7,717 bases of DNA. Origin: a bacterium. GTDB taxonomy: Bacteria > Chlamydiota > Chlamydiia > Chlamydiales > SM23-39. Positions 1 through 5,939 of the stretch are shown here, one piece after another (position 1 is the stretch's first letter; the number at the start of each line of letters is the position of its first letter). Where the stretch lies: NCBI GenBank assembly GCA_021818045.1, contig JAKAFF010000059.1, positions 1-7,717 of the forward strand, given 5' to 3'. A program made the position numbers and the translations under genes. Below the pieces are notes generated by a model, which did not search any database, was not told the origin of the DNA, and saw only the letters and a list, made by a program, of their open reading frames with translations.

Positions 1-1561
1 TAAAGGGGATGGGCTGACTCCAGGTGAATAGCACATCGGGGGCGGATAGATCATCGATCCAACCCGGAATAAAGATCGCTCCTCGCAATGGAAAGCTCGA
101 TTTGAGCAGATAAAACATCCCCACCAAAAAAGGCATCTGCAAAAGAGCTGGAAAGCAGCCGCTCAAGGGGTTGGCTCCTGAATTGCGATAGATGTTCATG
201 GTTTCTGTTTTTAACCGCGCAGGATCGTTTTTAAAGCGCTCTTGAATGGCTTGCAACTTGGGGGTAATCTCTTGCATCTTGATTGTGGAGCGGATGGACC
301 ACGCGTTGAGAGGGTACATCATGATTCGCAGCGCAATTGTGAGCAGGATAATGGAGGATGCACAAGATCTGGTGATTGTATAAAACAGTTGCATGAGTAA
401 GAAGAGGAATTTTGCAAAGGGCTGCGAGATAAAGGAGAACCACCCTTGGATGCTGAGCGCGGATACGTACTCGGGGTTGTAAGAGGTTGTAGGATCGTCA
501 TAGAGAGCGTCGAGTTCTTTCAAAAGGGAGGTGTCGTAGGGGCCTGCAAAAATTCTGAAGTGATTTGAGCCCGTCTTTAAAGGGAGGTAGGTGGCGTATC
601 CTGGATAATCTTGGGGAGGGTACAGGTTGTAGTGTGCATCGATTAAGCTGAGCCGTGTAGGTATTACTTGTCCGTCGATTTTTTGGTTCATATAGCCAGA
701 TCCTATTGCAGAAAGGGGATCGGTGATGATCCCTAAAAACCCATTGCAATTGCTGATCCAATTGGGGGAGGGGGAAGAAACGAGAATGGGATCTTTTTTA
801 GGCAAATCGATGGTTTCCACATCGGAAATCTTATTTTTGGTGACTTGGATGCGCAGCATGGGGCTATATGCGTTGCTGACGATCTCTACGTCGGGCACTC
901 CAGAAGTTAGCCATAGGCCCGTTGCATCGCCATCGACTTGAATGTCGAGGTTAAAGCAGTAGGGGCCATTTCTTTCTAAAGGAATGGTATAGGTCTTTGT
1001 AATGCGGGCCTGCCCAACAGAGCCTTGAAATTGAATGAGATTGGGCTCAAATCGGCTGACAGAAAAAGGGGTGTTTGCGACTGTGGGAGTTGTCCCCACA
1101 ATGTTCATGGCATAGTATTGAGCAGGAAAAGACTTTCCTTGGAAGGGGCGTCTGAGTAGAGGGTAGTATCCACCTAAAGCTCCTTCGTCGTGTCGCGCTT
1201 GGTTTGCGGTTTTGTAAGGGTGCAGAGGGAACCTTGCATTGGCTGGCGAAGAGGCTAAAATTTTGCGGTCGATGTCGATTTCTTTGACGTAGCTGTTGCG
1301 GTTGTCTTGGGTTTTAAAGGGGAGGTTGATTTCTGCTAAGCTACCGCCGCTTGAGGAGAAGACGAGTTGTTGGTATTCATTTTCGAGCACGTAGAATGAC
1401 TCATTGGAAGGGGAGGCTTGTGTGGTGAAAGTGGGTGGAGGTGCTGGGGGAGTTTCTGCTTTTTTAGGAGACTGTACTTGGGGCTTTTCATCGAAGAAAT
1501 AATGCACTGCGAAAAAAGCCAAAACCACGCAAGTCATGAACAAAAAGGTACGTTTATCCAT
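1..1561 (-). CDS. yidC: Membrane protein insertase YidC (Oxa1 family), C-terminus beyond left edge
   Basis: YidC inserts and folds inner-membrane proteins, alone or with the Sec translocon. About 520 codons are visible from an ATG at 1561, with no in-frame stop before the window edge. Residues 4-22 form the N-terminal membrane anchor, followed by a Lys/Pro-rich linker (about 25-45) and a large periplasmic domain (about 50-360). From about residue 371 the conserved insertase core begins: the second membrane segment contains R412 in LRIMMYPL, matching the hydrophilic-groove arginine of E. coli YidC (R366). The cytoplasmic loop MQEITPKLQAIQERF and the motif GCFPALLQMPF (about 466-476) follow. 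The visible part stops before the last membrane segments. The start is backed by AGAAGG five bases upstream. The sequence style (FSSSGGSLAEINLPF, GGYYPLLRR) resembles chlamydial YidC proteins, from memory. The family assignment is firm; the lineage is less so. Confidence 0.95.
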   Translation of the reverse strand, partial: MDKRTFLFMTCVVLAFFAVHYFFDEKPQVQSPKKAETPPAPPPTFTTQASPSNESFYVLENEYQQLVFSSSGGSLAEINLPFKTQDNRNSYVKEIDIDRKILASSPANARFPLHPYKTANQARHDEGALGGYYPLLRRPFQGKSFPAQYYAMNIVGTTPTVANTPFSVSRFEPNLIQFQGSVGQARITKTYTIPLERNGPYCFNLDIQVDGDATGLWLTSGVPDVEIVSNAYSPMLRIQVTKNKISDVETIDLPKKDPILVSSPSPNWISNCNGFLGIITDPLSAIGSGYMNQKIDGQVIPTRLSLIDAHYNLYPPQDYPGYATYLPLKTGSNHFRIFAGPYDTSLLKELDALYDDPTTSYNPEYVSALSIQGWFSFISQPFAKFLFLLMQLFYTITRSCASSIILLTIALRIMMYPLNAWSIRSTIKMQEITPKLQAIQERFKNDPARLKTETMNIYRNSGANPLSGCFPALLQMPFLVGMFYLLKSSFPLRGAIFIPGWIDDLSAPDVLFTWSQPIPF

Positions 1562-1566
1562 TAAAG

Positions 1567-1572
1567 CCTTCT
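1567..1572 (-). promoter_or_regulatory. Ribosome binding site of yidC
   Basis: Read on the minus strand, AGAAGG lies five bases before the ATG at 1561. It fixes that ATG as the yidC start and is the clearest Shine-Dalgarno sequence in the window. Confidence 0.7.
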
Positions 1573-1587
1573 ATTTCTAAACACGCA

Positions 1588-1616
1588 AGCATAGCAAAGA
1601 AGGTGAAAAATCTACA
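1588..1616 (-). promoter_or_regulatory. Candidate extended -10 promoter for yidC
   Basis: On the minus strand TATGCT (1593-1588) is directly preceded by TGC, an extended -10 pattern (TGnTATnnT-like). The hexamer 17 bases upstream (TGTAGA, 1616-1611) matches the -35 consensus at only three positions, as expected when an extended -10 compensates. Initiation would fall near 1581, leaving a leader of about 20 bases that includes the ribosome binding site. It is predicted by eye only. Confidence 0.35.
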
Positions 1617-1639
1617 GAAACTTTTTGTGCAGATCCTTT

Positions 1640-2863
1640 ATGCTGTGTGTGTTTTCCAGAAGAGGAACGGTGAAAAGAATTTTGCATAAAGTTTGGATTG
1701 CTTGTCGATTCCCCTGGGATTGGATCGTGTTCACATTGGAGGTGTTTTTCTGTAAAGAGAGAAGATTTCCTGTCATTTTGTGCATCGCCAATCCCGGTTT
1801 TTTGGGGGGTACTGAGCTGCAGGTACAGATTATTTCGGAGGCGCTTAAAAATCGTTTTGGCTCTTGTCTGGTTTTTGTCAGTGGACGAGTAGAGGGGGGC
1901 AGATCGAACTTATTTTTAAAACGTTTACGAGATTTAGCTATTCCCTACTTGCGTTTGGGCGTTGTGGGGCTCGTGGCTTATGATCGACACCCTTTTTTGC
2001 AAAAAATGCTAGCGATTGTGCTTGGCAAGGTGGTGCAAGGTGCGCGCATTTGTCATTTTTTTAATCCAAGCGCCACTGTTTTGTCTGCTGTATTGAAACG
2101 GTTAGGGTTGGATCTGTATTACATGGAAACGGGCATGCCCGAACCTGGACGCTGGTGGGATGTGCTTCGTATGACAATGGGTCATTTTCGCTACGTTACA
2201 TCTGTGTCTGAAGTGGGTTTGCGTCGTTTAGAGCGTTTTTATGGATACACGGGGCCCTCTTGCACGATTCCATCTATGTTTTTGCCCCCATCTCGTCCAT
2301 GGCTGTGTAGAAAGCCGATGCCGGGGGTATTTGATGTCGTCTATTTTGGGAGAATGACTCCAGGCAAAGGTGTAGAGCTGTTGATTCAAGCTTTTGCACA
2401 TCTTGTGCAAGAAGTGCCTTATGCAAACTTGCTTTTGATTGGTTCAGGAGAGGCGATCTGTTCCTTCCAAGAGCAGGTTCGTGCCCTGCATCTTGCAGAT
2501 CGGGTGCGATTTACAAATTGGTTGCAAAATGATGATTTATTTGCACGTCTTGTTGTAACGGACGTCTTTTGTCTTCCCTCTTTTTCAGAAGGGATGCCAA
2601 CGAGTATTTTAGAGGCAATGTCGATTGGGCTCCCTATTGTAGCCACAGAGGTGGGAGGCGTTCCAGAAATCATCGAGCATAACATCTCTGGTGTTTTAGT
2701 GCCGCCTCGCAGTGAAAAAGCGCTCGCTCGTGCATTGATTGATTTAGCGCAAGATCCATTGCGCCGCGTCCAATTGAGCCAAGAGGCGCTACAGCGTTGG
2801 CAAAAAGTGGGGACGCAAGAGGTGATCTTGCGTCGATTGATGCAGATCTATTGTGCCAAATAA
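1640..2863 (+). CDS. Glycosyltransferase, GT4-type GT-B fold
   Basis: The protein is predicted to transfer a sugar from a nucleotide-sugar donor to an acceptor; neither sugar nor acceptor can be read from the sequence. Numbered from the ATG at 1640 (407 residues), the N-terminal Rossmann domain opens with ANPGFLGGTE (about 50-59), the glycine-rich acceptor/phosphate loop of GT4 enzymes. The C-terminal donor domain begins near FGRMTPGKG (about 236-244). It carries the EX7E motif E317-GMPTSIL-E325, then VATEVGGVPEII and a typical SGVLVPP stretch. About 45 residues precede the Rossmann strand, including a Trp/Phe-rich segment that could lie on the membrane surface. The start is uncertain: TTG 1625, ATG 1640 and GTG 1670 are in frame, and only GTG has a purine-rich site before it. 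This is the only plus-strand gene, divergent from yidC and convergent with the epimerase. The family call is firm; the function in glycan or lipid glycosylation is inferred. Confidence 0.9.
   Translation: MLCVFSRRGTVKRILHKVWIACRFPWDWIVFTLEVFFCKERRFPVILCIANPGFLGGTELQVQIISEALKNRFGSCLVFVSGRVEGGRSNLFLKRLRDLAIPYLRLGVVGLVAYDRHPFLQKMLAIVLGKVVQGARICHFFNPSATVLSAVLKRLGLDLYYMETGMPEPGRWWDVLRMTMGHFRYVTSVSEVGLRRLERFYGYTGPSCTIPSMFLPPSRPWLCRKPMPGVFDVVYFGRMTPGKGVELLIQAFAHLVQEVPYANLLLIGSGEAICSFQEQVRALHLADRVRFTNWLQNDDLFARLVVTDVFCLPSFSEGMPTSILEAMSIGLPIVATEVGGVPEIIEHNISGVLVPPRSEKALARALIDLAQDPLRRVQLSQEALQRWQKVGTQEVILRRLMQIYCAK
1661..1672 (+). promoter_or_regulatory. Possible ribosome binding site for an internal GTG start of the glycosyltransferase
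   Basis: The purine run AGAGGA is followed by GTG at 1670, with four bases between GAGG and the codon. The upstream candidates TTG 1625 and ATG 1640 have no comparable site. Using this GTG would give a 397-residue protein starting MKRILHKVWIAC. The short spacing keeps this tentative. Confidence 0.35.
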
Positions 2864-3763
2864 TTGTCCGATGCCCTCTTCTAGCGAAATCGTTGGTGAC
2901 CAAGCGAGTTTTTGTTTGATTTTTTCAATATTTGCGAGGCTATGATGCACCTCGCTTGCTCTTTTGGGAAGATGCTGGATAGGGCCTTGCACGAGTTTTG
3001 CGAGCGCGTTAATAGTGTGACTCTGACCGCTCCCCACGTTCAAGATGTCATGAGATAAGTGGGAGTTGGCCGCGGCGTAAAACGCTCTTGCGACGTCCGT
3101 TACGTGAACAAAGTCTCGCGTTTGGTCGCCCTCTCCAACGATTGTAAGCGGCTGAGAGTTTTGTTTTTGGGTCCAAAATATGCCGATCACAGAGCTTTCA
3201 GAAGCAGCTTTGCGCAGTCTTGGGCCGTAAACGTTAAAGAGTCGCAGTGAAACGGTTGGGATTTGATGCATTTGTCCCCAGTGCAGCACCAATTGTTCTC
3301 CGAGGTATTTGGTCAAGGCGTAAGGGGAAGTGGGATAGATAGGGTCTGTTTCTGTAATGGGACGTGCGGCTTGCGTTTGATAGCATGAGGACGAGGCGGC
3401 ATAAATCAATCGCTGCACACCTGCATGGAGGGAGGCTTCTAGTACGTTATAGGTGCCGTCGACATTGGTTTCAAAACAGGGTCTTGGGTGATCTACGGAG
3501 GAGATGACACTAGATAAAGCTGCGAGGTGAAATGCCCAATTGGCATTGGTAAATAGGGGAATGAGGGCTGCAGTGTTGCGAATGTCTGCTTGGAAAAACC
3601 GAAATCGATCCTTTTTTTTTAAGTGTTGCAAATGGTTGATTTGGTTGTTGCAAAGGCTGTCGATCACTGTTACATGATGTCCTTTGGCGAGGAGGAGATC
3701 TACCAGATGGCTACCGATAAATCCAGCGCCTCCAGTGACGACAACTCGTTGTTTACTCTTCAC
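2789..3763 (-). CDS. NAD-dependent sugar-nucleotide epimerase/dehydratase (extended SDR, GalE/WbpP-like)
   Basis: This is a cytoplasmic extended short-chain dehydrogenase that should bind NAD and act on a nucleotide-linked sugar, probably a UDP-hexose or UDP-N-acetylhexosamine 4-epimerase. Visible signatures are the NAD-binding TGGAGFIGSH (G11, G14, G17), the acidic end of strand 2 at D35, HLAA at 79-82, the serine cluster S124-S126, and the catalytic pair Y148-x3-K152 in SPYALTKYLGEQ. The substrate-side motifs are LRLFNVYGPR (173-182), TRDFVHVTDVA and NVGSG. At 324 residues it is normal size, but the last ~20 residues run past the usual family end and are read antisense to the glycosyltransferase gene. 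It starts at GTG 3763, eleven bases inside the TPR gene, with no clear ribosome binding site, so translation is probably coupled. A run of nine A residues encodes K49-K51. Substrate is not determined; a dehydratase role cannot be excluded. Confidence 0.92.
   Translation of the reverse strand: MKSKQRVVVTGGAGFIGSHLVDLLLAKGHHVTVIDSLCNNQINHLQHLKKKDRFRFFQADIRNTAALIPLFTNANWAFHLAALSSVISSVDHPRPCFETNVDGTYNVLEASLHAGVQRLIYAASSSCYQTQAARPITETDPIYPTSPYALTKYLGEQLVLHWGQMHQIPTVSLRLFNVYGPRLRKAASESSVIGIFWTQKQNSQPLTIVGEGDQTRDFVHVTDVARAFYAAANSHLSHDILNVGSGQSHTINALAKLVQGPIQHLPKRASEVHHSLANIEKIKQKLAWSPTISLEEGIGQLFGTIDLHQSTQDHLLRPHFLPTL
2812..2834. repeat. Perfect 9-bp inverted repeat inside two convergent genes
   Basis: GACGCAAGA (2812-2820), a five-base spacer GGTGA, then TCTTGCGTC (2826-2834) form a perfect hairpin. 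It lies within the 75-bp overlap of the glycosyltransferase and epimerase 3' ends. On the minus strand the stem is followed a few bases later by TTTTT, which gives a weak intrinsic-terminator look in that direction. On the plus strand no T-run follows. It could be a bidirectional terminator, an RNA 3'-end stabiliser or simply a coding coincidence. Confidence 0.55.
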
Positions 3764-5846
3764 GGCTTTGCTGCAGTTTTGCTTCTAATGCGTTGAGAAA
3801 TTGGACAAATGCTGTGGTGTTGCGCAAATTTTCCAGCCACTCATCTTCGATGAGCTCGTCGATGGAGGGCAGGGCACGGGATTCGAACGCTTTGTGAATG
3901 AGTTCCATCGCCTCTTGCGTTCGACCCAAAATGGAGTATAGGCAAGCGAGGGTGTAACAGGCGTGGTAGTTGCCAAGATGGCCTGCACGTGTAATTTTTT
4001 GCTCTGCGTCCATGTAGAGCTGATGCATGAAATCGACATCAAAGGTGTGGTGCGCCAAATGGATGAGACAGGTGCCCCAATCGAGCCATACTTGGTCATT
4101 TTCCTCATCTTGTCGAATTGCTAAGCGGAAGAAGTGGATCGCTTTTTTATAAGATTCGGCATCCCCCATTAAATCGCCGAGCTGCATATAGCAAAAGGCG
4201 ATGTGGTAATGAATGTCTGCGAAGTCGGGTTCGATTAATAGGACGTGCGAATAGACCTCCACGGCGCGCACCAGATATTTTTCTTGTGCTGAAGCATCGC
4301 CCAAAAATTCGAGTGCTTGCGCATACTTGAAGAGCCATTTTGGGTGGTGTAAGATGGCATCTTTATAGCCTTGTAAGAGGATCTCGAAGAGTTGGATTGC
4401 ATGTTCAAGCGATGGGATGTCGTCGAGAATTTCACTAAATTGCAACAGCGATTGTGCGGTGTCAAAGAGAAGAACTGGACATGCAGGTTTAAGGTCCATG
4501 GCTCTTGCAAAAAAGCGGTTTGCCCTTTCGATCAGATCGCGATCTCCTGTTAAATCGGCAAAATAGCTGTGGGCCACCCCTAGCATATGCCACAATTCTG
4601 GATCCGATCGATCTAACGAAAGGCCGTACTGCAATTTTTCAATAGCCAGCTCGCAATATTCGCTATCTTCGTAGTATTGGGCCAAAGACAAAAGGCAAAC
4701 GCCATAGGCGTGCCAGACATCGGGTGCATCGGGCGCATCTTCAGAGGCTTCTACAATTTTTTGCTCAGCTTCGATGATGAGATCGAGCCTACTGGTTGCC
4801 ACACCTAGCAGTGAGAGCGACTCGACCCATTGTGCTGTAATGGAAGAATCTTCGGGGTCGAGTTGTGCGGCCCGGGCGCATTTTTCAATCGCCAGACGCA
4901 ATTGTTTGGCATCGGCGTTGTGACGGCCGCTTTCCCCCAAAAGCTGTCCCCAAGCAATCCATGCTTGGGCATCTTGGGGAGACAGTTTTGTGGCATTGGC
5001 ATAGCCGTCCGATGCTTTGAGGACGTATCTTTCGTCGAGTGTATTGATGTAAAGCTGCGAAAAGCTTTCAGCAAGGGACATCCATCCGTCAAAGTAGCTG
5101 GGAGAGGTCTTGAGAGCTTGTTGTAAATAATCGATCGATTGCAAATAAAGGCGAGGATCATTGATTAAAAGGCCCATTTCGAGAAACGCTTTGCCGCAAT
5201 CATTGAGGAATTCGGGGGCCGGTTTTTCTTGGTAGCTCAGCGATTGATGCAAAGCTTCGATTGCCAAGCGCACATCGAGAGCCTCTCCAGAGTATTGCGC
5301 CAGTTCTGACCAAGCAATCCCCGTATCCCAGTAGAGTTCAGCAAGTCTTTCCTTAGGTTGGCCCGTAGAGCAGGCGATGGCTTTTTGATACTTTTCTTTT
5401 GCCTCTAGCAAAAAGTGGCGCTCTTCATGAAAACGGCTGAGTTGAATGAGGACATTTCCCCAAGCAACCCACGCTTCAAAATAATCCGCTTTTAATTGGG
5501 TGGCGACTTTAAAATTTTTACTTGCCAAGAGTAGCGATTTTTCCTTGCCCTCTTCCGAGCCGTACTCAAAAAAGGCAAGGCCCTGGCGATACCAAACCTC
5601 CGGATTTGTTCCGTCGAGGTTGGAGGCTGCCTCAAAGCAGGCAAGGGCGTTGAGATTGCCTTGCAAAAGGGTCATCTCCCCTTGAGATAAATAGCGCAGA
5701 GCCAATTCTTTTTTTTGCTCCTCAGGGAGCAGACTCGCTTCGATCGCTTCCCGAGGCACAGAACCTGCTATGGCCCGTCTTGGGAAGAATCGAGAAAAGA
5801 TGCGCCTAAAAGGGCTGGCTTGAAAAGTTGTGCTCATCCGTTTCAC
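3753..5846 (-). CDS. Large TPR-repeat protein of unknown function
   Basis: The 697-residue protein consists almost wholly of tetratricopeptide-like helix pairs, so it is probably a protein-binding scaffold; no enzymatic domain is visible. After an Arg/Phe-rich N-terminus (about 11-24: SPFRRIFSRFFPRR) and one roughly canonical TPR (about 44-78), anchor positions of the form W-x3-G/A recur near 85, 126, 173, 213, 255, 296, 340, 378, 419, 460, 505, 546, 587 and 630. That is about 14 units with a mean period of ~42 rather than the usual 34. The extra residues sit in the loop between helices A and B. The C-terminal stretch DEWLENLRNTTAFVQFLNAL resembles the capping end of many TPR proteins. No signal peptide or membrane helix is seen. 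The start is GTG 5846 (GGAG three bases upstream) or ATG 5837. It overlaps the downstream epimerase by 11 bp, implying joint translation. The binding partner is unknown. Confidence 0.9.
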   Translation of the reverse strand: MKRMSTTFQASPFRRIFSRFFPRRAIAGSVPREAIEASLLPEEQKKELALRYLSQGEMTLLQGNLNALACFEAASNLDGTNPEVWYRQGLAFFEYGSEEGKEKSLLLASKNFKVATQLKADYFEAWVAWGNVLIQLSRFHEERHFLLEAKEKYQKAIACSTGQPKERLAELYWDTGIAWSELAQYSGEALDVRLAIEALHQSLSYQEKPAPEFLNDCGKAFLEMGLLINDPRLYLQSIDYLQQALKTSPSYFDGWMSLAESFSQLYINTLDERYVLKASDGYANATKLSPQDAQAWIAWGQLLGESGRHNADAKQLRLAIEKCARAAQLDPEDSSITAQWVESLSLLGVATSRLDLIIEAEQKIVEASEDAPDAPDVWHAYGVCLLSLAQYYEDSEYCELAIEKLQYGLSLDRSDPELWHMLGVAHSYFADLTGDRDLIERANRFFARAMDLKPACPVLLFDTAQSLLQFSEILDDIPSLEHAIQLFEILLQGYKDAILHHPKWLFKYAQALEFLGDASAQEKYLVRAVEVYSHVLLIEPDFADIHYHIAFCYMQLGDLMGDAESYKKAIHFFRLAIRQDEENDQVWLDWGTCLIHLAHHTFDVDFMHQLYMDAEQKITRAGHLGNYHACYTLACLYSILGRTQEAMELIHKAFESRALPSIDELIEDEWLENLRNTTAFVQFLNALEAKLQQSREE
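4949..4969. repeat. 8-bp inverted repeat in a TPR tryptophan motif
   Basis: CCCAAGCA (4949-4956), loop ATCCA, TGCTTGGG (4962-4969) form a perfect hairpin. It encodes the AQAWIAWG repeat motif of the TPR protein (about residues 294-300), where Ala-Trp codons (GCATGG, GCTTGG) on either side of Ile create the symmetry. Related imperfect copies occur at the other WxAWG-type positions, so protein constraint is the likelier cause than an RNA function. Confidence 0.4.
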
Positions 5847-5939
5847 GTGCTCCGAAGAGGCGGATTATAGATTAAGGGTCTTTTTTTTGCCCAGACCTGA
5901 TATTAAGTCGTTTATTATTAGTTATTTGAGAATGTTTAT
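5847..5939. other. AT-rich intergenic region between menE and the TPR gene
   Basis: These 93 bases separate the menE stop from the TPR start, both on the minus strand. The menE-proximal half (5898-5939) is very AT-rich and has no hairpin followed by a T-run on the minus strand, so no intrinsic terminator for menE is visible. The TPR-proximal half holds the candidate promoter described separately. No small gene or RNA is evident. Confidence 0.6.
5864..5893 (-). promoter_or_regulatory. Candidate sigma-70-type promoter of the TPR-epimerase pair
   Basis: On the minus strand a perfect TATAAT (5869-5864) lies 18 bases after TGGGCA (5893-5888), which matches four of six -35 positions. Initiation would fall near 5857, only 10-20 bases before the GTG 5846 or ATG 5837 start. 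This would separate transcription of the TPR and epimerase genes from the men genes upstream. Confidence 0.5.

Noticed and set aside
231..941. Several 60-87-codon open frames in the first kilobase
   Set aside because: All overlap the yidC frame, which is open throughout and matches the family from the anchor to the insertase core.
2747..2764. GCGCAA...TTGCGC 6-bp inverted repeat near the glycosyltransferase end
   Set aside because: It is short, lies upstream of the convergent overlap and has no T-run; chance in coding DNA is sufficient.
2419..2903. Two minus-strand open frames under the glycosyltransferase 3' part and beyond
   Set aside because: They lie opposite the EX7E donor-binding domain and in other frames than the epimerase; the translations show no domain.
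4830..5126. 98-codon plus-strand open frame opposite the TPR gene
   Set aside because: It is antisense to well-conserved TPR motifs, has no ribosome binding site of note and no recognisable domain.
5877..5897. GGTCT...AGACC inverted repeat surrounding a T8 run, resembling a terminator
   Set aside because: The stem is only 5 bp and the T-run lies in the loop rather than after the stem. On the minus strand, where menE is transcribed, it is an A-run. It overlaps the candidate TPR promoter.
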